From NCBI GenBank assembly GCA_023014335.1, contig JAECYW010000019.1, positions 806,001 through 870,000 on the forward strand: DNA of 64,000 nt. Direction: 5' to 3'. Both the position numbers and the translations under genes were made by a program. This stretch comes from Galerina marginata (Eukaryota > Basidiomycota > Agaricomycetes > Agaricales > Galerinaceae). The notes under the pieces are model-generated. The model did not search any database, was not told the DNA's origin, and worked only from the letters and a program-made list of their open reading frames with translations. Of the stretch, positions 11,171 to 20,540 are shown piece after piece. Every line of letters starts with the position of its first letter. The first letter of the stretch is position 1.

Positions 11171-12689
11171 TCAGAAAAATGTTGGAGGGCCGGAACGAAT
11201 TAACTGCGCAATACTGGGTATTTCTGATCCAAGATACGACAAACAACAGGGTCCATTTGTGATGGCTTTCGGCTTTCTACGCGGAATTCTTCCAAGCGTC
11301 AAGGTCCTACGGATCATGGAGAAGTAAGTAAATACCCGCACAATCGTGATGGTGGAAGACGGCTCTGCTGCAAGAGCAACACGACACACCTCCATCGGAC
11401 TATCCTCGTTATCTAATATGGTCAAACCTAAACACTTCCATTTCCAGAGCGAATAACGTATGGTGCGTGGGTGATTTTTCACGTTGTGCATACTTTCCCG
11501 GTCCAGTATTTGGATAACCTTGAGCCCTGGGTTGTTTGCAATTACCGACGATAAGTGTTGGTCGCCCGTCCAAAGGATTCTTAGGTTGTGATCCACAGAT
11601 ACTTGTTCCCCAAATTGAAAGCCGAGAGTTCTGACTTTAGGAGGAAAAGGAAGGTCGGGAATGTATCTACCGACGACATTAATTTGCAGAAGATTAGGGA
11701 ATTTTTGGAGTAATTCGAGTGGAAACCTTCTGATGAACGGTAAACCGACTTTGATGACAGTAAGTTGTGACCCGAATTGATGTAAAAAAGGAGTGTTGAG
11801 ATCATGCAACTTCGCAAAACGAACAGCTGGAAGATCGAAGTTCATAAGATTGCATGCCTTCGCTGGTTCTGAGGAATACGAATTGTAGGGGTGTAGAATT
11901 TTCAATGCGTCTAGCTTGATCTTTCTGTCCGACGTAACACTGGCCCAATATTTGTATCGGATTGACACGAGTTTGGGGTGGTTCTCGAGAAATGATGTCC
12001 AGTCTTCAATGGTAGGCATCAAGCAGTAACCGAGGGGCCGGTTATGCCAATGGATAGCCTTCAGTGATTTCGGACATGATCCTAGTATGTTGGCAGGGAG
12101 TTCTTTCACCAAATCATATAGGCGACCATTGATTGAGAATGTCAAGATTTGAAGATTCGGAAGGCAGGCAATGATATCAGCGACAGCCTTGAGAATATCA
12201 AGGGGCTTCAGCTTTTCAGTGGCATCATCTCTCATATGAACGTCAAGCCTTCGTGTCCACCACCCCAATGCGGTGGAGGGTTCTTCACCAGTTTCGTCAA
12301 CGAGTCGCCGCGACGTAGATATTGCATCGCGAAGAGGAAGTATGCTCCTTCCTCTTCCAAGGAAGAGGTATTCGTATAGAAAGGGATGTGATATTCCGGA
12401 CCAAGCCTTGCAAACCCGTGCAAGAGAGCGTCCTCGTAACCTGCAAAGCCGACAACAATATTTTTTGTCAATATAATGTTAAGGAGGTAAAGCCGCTCAT
12501 TCGCACCAAAGATCTCTTGAACTCCTTCAACCGTTTCCAATCCACGCCGTTCAATACCGCTGAAGAGAAGAATAAATCTTCGTCAATGTGTTCACCGGCT
12601 GCGTGCCTAAATATTTGCGACCATATTTCTGGGGGTGTTGAATCAACGAAAGGGAAGTGTTTACGTGGCTTGGCATTGGTTGTAGACAT
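11171..12689 (-). CDS. F-box protein (agaricomycete F-box/leucine-rich type)
   Basis: The start is the ATG at 12689. Exon 1 runs to about 12507. It carries an F-box opening, with FPFVDSTPPEIWSQIFRHA at about residues 13-31. After a short intron (about 12441-12506) the second exon continues with the second half of the F-box (LARVCKAWSGISHPFLYEYL). It then runs without a stop to 11171 through about 400 residues with leucine-rich spacing. The exact intron ends are unsure, because the obvious donor and acceptor do not keep the phase. In the family, the F-box binds Skp1 of an SCF ubiquitin ligase and the C-terminal repeats choose the target. Agaricomycetes carry very many such genes and most have no known substrate. 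The gene is divergent from the Nudix gene at 12899. Confidence 0.75.
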
Positions 12690-12898
12690 ACTTCTCCAGG
12701 GTCTGGCTTTGCTCTGGCTTTCTGATCACTGATCACTGCGTGGAGCAAAGCCTAGCAAAGCGCGCTTGCATCACGTGGGGACTAGGACGAGAATTCCCAC
12801 ACACGGATTCCCTGCTCCCGTCTTCGCTCACCGCCTCGTCTTTACCTCGAAAACGCATTGGACCAACATTGGACAGTGGAAACTACATATTGTTTAAG
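12690..12898. promoter_or_regulatory. Shared divergent promoter of the F-box and Nudix genes
   Basis: About 210 bases separate the two start codons. A direct repeat of the self-complementary tgatcac lies at about 12723-12736. No clear TATA box is seen. Confidence 0.4.
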
Positions 12899-13526
12899 AT
12901 GGCGCCTCTTTTTGTCTCCAAATCTGCGCAGTCCTTCGACGTGCCTATCTCTGATTTACGTGTTCAACACCCTGGCAAGCGTCTCGTAGTTGGTGTCGCA
13001 ATTATTGGACGCGTCTTTTTGGGTCAAGAAAAGAACTCAGAGGAGAAATGGATCAGCAAACTTCTTCTATTGCATCGCGCAGAGACTGAAGACGTGTATC
13101 CCTCGATGTTTGAATTACCAGGAGGAGGCGCAGAGCCAGAGGATGCGACCCTCTTGAACACTGTCGTCCGGGAGACAAAAGAGGAGACTGGGTTATCGAT
13201 CGTAGAAATCCGGGGGATATTTCCGGGTTTTGAATATGAGACCACGAAAAGCAAGGCAATACAGTTCAATTTTGTGGTAGGAGTTGACGATAGAACTGAT
13301 GGTAAATGTTCGACTCAACCCCAAGGAGCATTGCGGCTTCGTCTGGATTGACGAGAAGGACGATCTTTCTTGCTATCCAATGACGGAGAGTATGAAGCGG
13401 GTTGTCTCGGATGCCTTGATGGTCATGGCAAAAAGCGCATCTGGTGAGTGTAAATTCCTATGATTCGGAGTTGTTCAATCACTTCATTGATGTGAACTAT
13501 TTCTGGGCATTCTTCTAGACGCATGA
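12899..13526 (+). CDS. Nudix hydrolase, with an apparent one-base frameshift
   Basis: The ATG at 12899 opens a frame with the Nudix signature: FELPGGGAEPED, then VVRETKEETGL (about residues 79-103), with the RE..EE core that binds the metal. The Glu normally found seven residues before RE is replaced by Ala. Such enzymes cleave nucleoside diphosphates linked to another group. After QFNFVV (near 13275) the frame breaks. The expected continuation, VNVRLNPKEHCGFVWIDEKD, is present one frame over from about 13286. A final intron (13442-13518, gtgagt..ctag) leads to a stop at 13526. A 49-nt intron from 13276 could also skip the block, but would delete the conserved RLNPKEH part. It is therefore either a real frameshift or a one-base sequence error. 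Confidence 0.7.
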
Positions 13527-14178
13527 AATTGGATTTCATTTATCCCATGTTACATGTTACCCCCGACGTTGTATGCCGTTAGTTCTTCGTTGTCAGGGAT
13601 TCTGTCTTCCTTGTTCATCGTTAGATGTATACCTGTGCAATCACAGCTCCCGCGTCGGTCAGCTCCAATCTATATCCTATAGGAGTCGTATGGTCAACGA
13701 AAGCCTCTCCCTTGTTCCAACCTAAGTTGCAGAACAAGTTATGACTCTGGGTTTGGGAGCATGAAAAACGCGTGTTAGACGCGTGGCCGATGTCGACGCC
13801 CCCATGGACTACCGAAAGGTAGAATGAAAGCAGGTTTATTTACGTTGTGTCCCGTCTTCCAGTGCGGACTCGATCAACATGCGGAGAGCCTGCAGGCAAG
13901 GGTCTCTGGGCAAGGTATATATAGAGAGGATGTATTTCGGAGTTCACCTGACCACCCGACCCCCGTCTTCCCTTGTCAGTTGTTCACATTTTTCCTTGTC
14001 AACGAATACTTTCTTAACCATCCATCATAGACTCATAAGGCGGCTACGAATTCGGGCATAAAGAATATCTTACTGCGTTCTTTTCGGTGAGCTGAACGCA
14101 CACCTTCGTTTGACAACCTCTGACGACTGACCTTCTATCACCAGTTTCGACTTGCTACTCCTGTCCGAGTGGTTAGCG
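13527..14178. other. Intergenic region with a TATA-like element
   Basis: There is no convincing coding sequence. A tatatata run at 13916-13923 lies about 255 bases before the ATG of the cysteine-rich gene and could be its TATA box. A donor-like ggtgagct at 14087 and an acceptor-like tatcaccag at 14144 suggest an intron in the 5' leader. Confidence 0.4.
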
Positions 14179-14431
14179 ATGAAGTTTTACATTGCGTTCC
14201 TCACCGTCATCCTACCTGCTCACCTTCACCACCGCCGCTCCAAGATTCTCCTTCTCCTCAGAATGTCTTCCCTCGAATTGTCCAAACGACAGCGACTGCC
14301 CCGCCCCTCCCGGGTGCTTCTGGGAAGACACCGGTCCATACTGCGCCGAGAGCTGTAGGATTGGCCACGAAAGAGAGAAGGACTTGTGTGATGGGGGTTG
14401 CTGCTATAGGATCCTGTGCTGCGAAGATTGA
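14179..14431 (+). pseudogene. Cysteine-rich small secreted protein, frameshifted in the signal peptide
   Basis: The ATG at 14179 starts MKFYIAFLTVI, the first half of a signal peptide. One base later in phase, near 14210, the reading resumes with LLTFTTAAPRFSFSSE, its natural second half. A mature domain of about 54 residues then follows with a dozen cysteines, including CPNDSDC, PPGCFWED, GPYCAES and a C-terminal DGGCCYRILCCED, and a stop at 14431. The second frame is closed by a TGA just upstream, so it cannot start by itself. Removing one base near 14205-14212 would give one secreted protein of about 83 residues. It looks like a disulphide-rich effector or defence-type peptide, but the family is unknown to me. 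It is either a pseudogene or a sequence with a one-base error. Confidence 0.55.
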
Positions 14432-15231
14432 GATTTATGTGTTAGGATCTAAGTATTCCTTCATTTTAACCTTAAATCATGGCACGTACGTATAATGAAT
14501 CGGACATCATGAACCTCCGAACGTTTCCCATAAACTTTAGGTTTATTATGTGCGCAACGTTAGATATCTGATCGCTCATGATACATATTGGATACCTAAT
14601 AAGCCTTGGTCAAAATTCAAATTAAGCTCGAGCTTCATATAGACTCTGGGTCGCTGTGGTGGCAACACCCTCCATTTAACGAGATCCGTATTTAACATGA
14701 TACTACGAACCAAACGAACCTCAGGGTTTGTAGCCTTTCCAATTCCATCTCCAACATTAGGTCAGTTGTTGCATCTTATCTTATCTTTCAGCAAGAATTG
14801 AAACTGCGACCAAACTGTAAATTTACCAGATACGAAATGTTCATTCAATTTGAACTACCTTCAAACAAAGACTTAGAAGCTTAGCGGCTTGCGCCTCTAG
14901 AGCTCTAGCCCCTGCGTTATTCTTCTTCATAGGTTCTGCGCCAATCGACAAGGTAGGGTTGTCAAATCACTGTTAAGTTCTGACCGGCTTACGGGTCTTG
15001 CATCATATGTTCTGCCAGAACAGATGAAGCATATCTTAACTTAGTGCGGTGATATCCGCCAGTGTGCTAGGGGATGTTGCGGAGGATTGTGGACTGGATA
15101 GTGCAAGACAAGTTCGCTGTTCGTTAATCATTGTTCACCCATCAAACTACCCACCGACTCGCTGCGCCGGAATGGATTGACGTATCCCGCATTTGAAAGA
15201 TCACTTTCGCTCTTCATTACCGCTCTGCAAA
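14432..15231. promoter_or_regulatory. Upstream region of MFS copy 1, with a near-palindrome
   Basis: No gene is seen. At 15001-15029 lies catcatatgttct-gcc-agaacagatgaag. It is a two-mismatch version of the perfect inverted repeat found at the matching place upstream of copy 2 (17632-17660). The sequence from about 15040 to the ATG at 15232 is visibly related to the region upstream of copy 2. Confidence 0.5.
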
Positions 15232-17248
15232 ATGGCGGACGATCCACAGCGGAAGCCCTTCCAGAAGCCCCACTCGCTCTGTGGAACGCACAAGATTCCC
15301 GCCACTCAGTTTTGGCCATACCACTCGCCACGATCTATCGTTTCGCAATCATACTACCAACTACCACCAGCTTTCGAATTCATTCAGCTCGTTGCGTGTC
15401 AGGTCTGGTATCACTGGAACGATCCCAGTACGATTCCGACCCCCGAGTCTTGCTCGACACCTGGTGTCGACCGATACTACTCCGCCATCATTTCCATCCT
15501 TGCCATTGGCGATGGCATTGGCGGTTTGTCATTTCCTACACTGCATGGTATATTTCTAATAATTCAATTTGTAGGTATATTCGGCTGTGGGCTGGTCAGC
15601 TTCTTGTCTTCGAGATTTGGGAGAAAACCTGGTTCTATTAGGACTCATTTTCATCGGGGTTCTTGACCATTTCTCTATACTCACCTCTCAACTTCTCGAA
15701 GGTTGGAAACAGGTCGTCATGTTTGCAGTATGGGTGGCTTTTGAGCTGACTGGAAGTAGTCTGGCAACCATCTTCGCCATTAATTTGTACATTCTCGACT
15801 TTGCAGAAGCAGAAGAGAGGTGAGGTTCCTTCACTACTTGCTCATGCTTGCAATGCCAACGTTGTCTGAAGATCGATTGCCCTGAGTCGAATTGCTGGGT
15901 GGTCATACCTAGGTTCCGTGCCTTTCCCCTAAGTCCTACCTTGTTGCATCTTTTCTATTATTATTTCCAGGGTCAGCACTGGCATTATTGCTGGGTGGTT
16001 CAATCACTGTTCACACACAGGATACCATTGCTGTATACATCACCTCGCTGAGTATTCTGGGGTCATTATTGTTGTACACGATGGTCGCCGTTCCGGAGTC
16101 ATTCCCCGCTTCAAAGCGAGAGCACCTCCGTCGTGAAAGAGCTGCAATGGCTCCTTCATTCCAGCCATTGATTCAGAGATTAAAATCATCGACGACCTTC
16201 GTATCCGAGCCCTTGCAGTTACTCAAGCCACACTACAATCCTCTGACTGGCAGACGAAATTGGCGCCTTGTTTATTGCGCCATTCATATTTTCATCGTTA
16301 GCGTCGCTGACGGCTATGCTGTCCTTGCGATGGTGCTCTACTTTACAACGTATTACAAGTACACTCCAGCACAGGTTCGGACCCATTTTATCCAGCTCCT
16401 ATTTTCGTTTCTTACTAATTTCATGGCAGACCGGATATGTATTGACTATTGTCCATATAACCAACGTAGTTGTCCTCACAGTACTCGTCCCGTTGGTTGT
16501 GCGATTCTTGAAGCCCCTCTATGCACGAAATGAACCGTTTTCGATATCTGGCCTGGAAACCCCGACAGGAGAGGACGGCAATCATATTAGAACAATAAAC
16601 GAGGATGGTCCCAGTGAAGCCGTTTCCCGGACGTCTGATCATTTGGACGTGCATTTTACTCATAGTGTCTTGGGCTATTGAATCCTTGGCCTACATTGGG
16701 GTTGGTGCAGCGACGACGCTGGCCACTCAGCTAGTCGGTGACTATGAATACAATTATGGAGTTTGAATACCCTGATGATTTTTGACCGCAGCTGTTATCT
16801 GCATTGGTTTTGGGGCTGGACGCGCTCCAGTGTTCCGTAGCTTGGTCGCAGCATCCGTTAATCCTTTGAAGCAAGGTGAATATGAAGCTCTTTCTGCTTC
16901 AGACATCTGAATCAACTGCAGGAGAGGCGTTAGCGTCAATGGAAATGGTTTCGAACTTGGGCCTCGATGCTTTCGCCCATACTCATGGGAAATATCATGA
17001 CACTGTAGGTTTATTTCTTATGCAAGAACGCTCAGTGTGTTTGTCTGATATCACCACTCCAGAACTATTACAAGTGCGCCACAGACGATATTCTATATCC
17101 ATGCTGTAACACATTCTTTTCTATATTAAATGGGAGATTTATCTTTCGCTTTCAGGTCATCATCGCAGCTGGCGCAGCTGTGCTCTTCCTTGTCAAGGAC
17201 GAAGATCGCTACCAAAAACCAGCCATTTTTCTCGAATCCGAGGATTGA
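15232..17248 (+). pseudogene. MFS transporter, copy 1 (broken tandem duplicate)
   Basis: The exon layout and sequence match the intact neighbour at 17867-19887 throughout, including a terminal exon with VKDEDRYQKPA. Against that copy it carries several length changes in coding DNA. There are two extra bases between 15234 and 15317 and one near 15381, which together restore the frame but scramble the first membrane helix. One extra base lies after RFGRKP near 15630, one near 16650-16670 giving a TGA at 16679, and one near 16950-16970. The intact core would be a general-substrate MFS transporter, including GIFGCGLVSFLSSRFGRKP, the loop-2 signature of the superfamily. With at least three uncompensated shifts it should not make a full protein. 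The changes are too many for random base-calling in a window where other genes are clean. Confidence 0.75.
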
Positions 17249-17866
17249 CTCTTCAATATCGCTCATTCGAGGTCCAGGAAGGGTAGTAGCTAAGGCCCTG
17301 GGCTGTAAGTTTTTCCATCGATTACTTACTACAGAAATACTTTCCGAGAGTCTTCCTAATCTTCGAAGCAAACAGGCGCGAGCAGGTAAATGCAGACACG
17401 ACCGATTTTTTGTACAAAAATAGACTGGAAGGCAAAGTCGGTATATAATCAACAGAAGCCCCGCGAGTCCGTGTGTGAGCCTCCAAGCTTCAGGCGGAAA
17501 CTCGAACGACTGCCTAAACCTGCTACACTTGCTTGAAAAGGGTGTATGCCTCCGACTCCTGGGTCCCCTCTATTGTGCTCGATATGTTCTGTATCGACAC
17601 TATATTTGGCCACGTCATATCATTGTTTACGCTTCATATGTTCTTCCAGAACATATGAAGCACACCTTCTGCAGTGGTATCAGGTAGGGTGCTACAGACT
17701 CGGGAGAGAGCAAGATAAGTAAGTTCGGTGTTTATCCATCAAGTCGCCCACTACTTGGACTTACAAGGCTCTTATGGTGTCTGTCGTGGTCGAATTGACG
17801 TCTCGCGCCTTTATATACGCCGCCTTTCATCCTTTCATTGCGGGCAATTAGCTTCCCCGTTGCTAA
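17249..17866. promoter_or_regulatory. Promoter region of MFS copy 2
   Basis: It contains the inverted repeat at 17632-17660 and a tatata element at 17812-17817, 50 bases before the ATG, which is a good TATA candidate. The block from about 17660 to the ATG aligns with the region upstream of copy 1, so the duplication included the promoter. Confidence 0.5.
17632..17660. promoter_or_regulatory. Perfect 13-bp-arm inverted repeat, candidate operator
   Basis: The arms cttcatatgttct and agaacatatgaag are exact reverse complements around a 3-base centre (tcc). A near copy with two mismatches lies at 15001-15029, at the same relative place upstream of the other MFS copy. The conserved symmetry suggests a binding site for a dimeric transcription factor. 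The factor is unknown. Confidence 0.55.
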
Positions 17867-19887
17867 ATGGCAGATGCCAACCCGCGAAACCCTTCTAGAA
17901 ACCGCTCTGTCTCTGCGGAATACGCCAGGCTCTCACCAACTACTTTCATCATACCGCTTGCCATAGTCTATCGTTTGGCACTGCTGTTGCCAACTACCAC
18001 CAATCTCCGAATTATTCAGCTTGTTGCGTGTCGGATTTGGTACTATCGGAATGATCCAACCAGAATTCCATCCGGCGAATCTTGTTCGACACCTGGTGTT
18101 GATCGGTACTACTCCGCCATCACTTCCATCCTTGCCATTGGGGACGGCATTGGAGGTTTGAAAGCTTCTTCGCGAATGGTATATATTTGATATTTCAATT
18201 TGTAGGTATTTTTGGCTGCGGAGCGGTCAGCTTCCTGTCTTCCAGATTCGGGAGGAAGCCTGTTTTATTGGGATTAATTTTTATTGTGGTCGTTGACCAC
18301 TTCTCCATGCTCACCTTTCAACTTCTTGAAGGGTGGAAACAGGCCGTCATGTTCGCAGTATGGGCGACTTGTGAACTAACTGGCAGTAGTTTGGCAGTCA
18401 TATTTGTTATCAACATGTGCATTGTTGACCTTGCACAACCCGAAAAAAGGTGAATTCCTGTGATTACCACCAAGATAAGTCTGCAGTGCTGAAGTTGTCC
18501 ACAGGTCTGTCGTGTTGAGTAGAGTTACTGGGTGGTCGTATTTAGGTCCGTTCGCTCCTCAATATTTACCTCGTTACGCCTTATTCTATCGTTCTCACTA
18601 GGTTCAGCACTATCATTTTCACTGGGAGGGTCAATCACTGCCCACACACACGATACAATTGCTGTCTACATCACCTCGCTGAGTATTCTAGGGTCTTTAT
18701 TGTTGTATACCGTGGTCGCCGTTCCGGAGTCGTTCCCCTCTGCAAAGCGAGAAAAACTCCGCTGCGAAAGAGTTGCAAGGGCTCCTTCATCCCAGTCCTG
18801 GATCCAGAATTTGAAGTTATCCACGGCCGTCGTATCCGAGCCCTTACAGTTGCTAAAGCCAGACTACAACCCTCTCACTGGCAGGCAGAACTGGCGGCTT
18901 GTTTACTGTGCCGTCCATATTTTTATTGTTACCGTGGCTGACGGCTATGCTGTCATTGCGATGGCTCTGTACTGCACAACTCGTTACAATTACACCCCAG
19001 CAGAGGTTCGGGTTCGTTATTCAGTTTCATTTCTCTTCTCACACACCATTGTCAGACGGGATATGTTCTGTCTACTCTCCATATAACCAACGCAATTGTG
19101 CTCACAGCACTCGTCCCCTGCATCGTGCGGTCGATGAAACCTTTATACAAGCGAAAGGAATTAGTTGGGCTATCAGACCTGGAAACCATGGCAGGAGACG
19201 ATGGTAATTATAGTGAAACGATGACCGTCGAGGATGCATCCAGTAGAGTCGTTTCGCGGACCTCAGACCATCTGGACGTGCATATCACCATGATATCCTG
19301 GACCGTCGAATCCTTAGCCTACATTGCATTAGGTGCGGCAACAACAGTCGCTGGTCAGCTAGTTGGTGAGGTCGAATATAATTGCGGAGGACTGACCTAA
19401 TGGTTTTTGCCCATATAGCCGTCATCTGCATTGGCCTTGGGGCTGGACGTGCTCCTGTGTTCCGTAGCTTGGTCGCAGCATCCGTTGACCCATTGAAACA
19501 AGGTAAATCTCTGAAGTTTTGGGGCATCTTATATCTTCAGATATTTAAACTCATCACTAAAGGAGAGGCATTGGCATCAATGGAAATGGTTTTCAATCTA
19601 GCTTCTGTGCTTTCGCCGATACTCATGGGAAACATTATGACACTGTCAGTTTACCCTTGTGCAAGAACACCTAGCGTTTGTCTAACACAATGACCCAGAA
19701 CTATCACGAGAGCGCCACAAACGTTATTCTATGTCCACGCAGTAACAGATTCCATTTATATTTTAACAGGGATATTTCTCAATTTCACATTTAGGTCATC
19801 ATCGCATTCGGCGCATCTGTGCTCTTCCTTGTCAAGGACTCAGATCGCTATAAAAAGCCAGCCATATCCCTTGATCCTGAGGATTGA
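17867..19887 (+). CDS. Major facilitator superfamily transporter, copy 2, 529 aa
   Basis: Nine exons fit: 17867-18155, 18206-18449, 18505-18545, 18602-19005, 19056-19365, 19419-19502, 19563-19644, 19699-19741 and 19795-19887. They sum to 1590 nt (530 codons), with GT..AG introns of 48-60 nt. The first helix begins near residue 25 (FIIPLAIVYRLALLLPTTT). The MFS loop signature GIFGCGAVSFLSSRFGRKP follows at about residues 97-115. A large polar cytoplasmic loop with SEPLQLLKPDYNPLTG separates the two halves, and a second long polar loop ends with SRTSDHLDV. These proteins move small solutes with protons. This subfamily resembles agaricomycete general-substrate and folate-carrier-like MFS proteins, but the substrate cannot be read from sequence. 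Copy 1 lies 620 bases upstream in the same direction, so this is a tandem duplication with only this copy intact. Confidence 0.85.
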
Positions 19888-20540
19888 TTCACTAATAATG
19901 TCGTCTTTTTCATACGGCGTACGATAAGAGGCAGACCAACACCACGTAATGTAGAAGAACAACGCAGCAGCCAGTCATCCCAACGCCACTTTCAATCTGC
20001 CAGTACTGAGCCCGTCCAGGCGAGTGTCAACTACGACCAGAAAACAACCATCTATCAGGAAAGAGACTTGGATCGGAGCGCCAGTCGAAGGCAGAGTGGG
20101 AGTTAGATCTTTAATCATCTTATCTTATCTTTCGGTTTTATTAATAGCGTCGGACTTTAAATTCAAATCTTCCAAGGAACACAACATTTTTGTTCGTTGC
20201 AAGTTCTGCTCCTTGTTTCGGTCTTGTTCTTTTCAACCGACAAATTTTTGTTCCTTTTGTTATACACGCTTGACGATATACGTTTGTCACGACGGCGATG
20301 GAGCCAAAACAACAAGCATGGCTTGTCATGAAGAGATTTAGTTGTCGGGTCCTTCCTCGAATATAAAGCCCTACGACTCGGATTTCAGAGGGTAGCCACT
20401 GCTACATAAACCAACCGCAACCGACTTTTCCAGTACCCATTACGATGTTCAACATCTCGCACTGAGACGCGTATGTAAATTGTATCTTTTTCCTCGACGC
20501 ATATGTTGAGGGTTACTCTTTTTTAGAATTCCGGCAAAGC
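19888..20540. promoter_or_regulatory. Upstream region of unknown-family gene 1
   Basis: No gene is seen. A block near 20290-20320 (cgacggcgatggagcc, then aaacaacaagc) resembles, in reverse complement, blocks upstream of the two other family members near 27165-27200 and 29905-29940. A gaatataaagccc motif near 20358 may be the TATA element. Confidence 0.45.
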
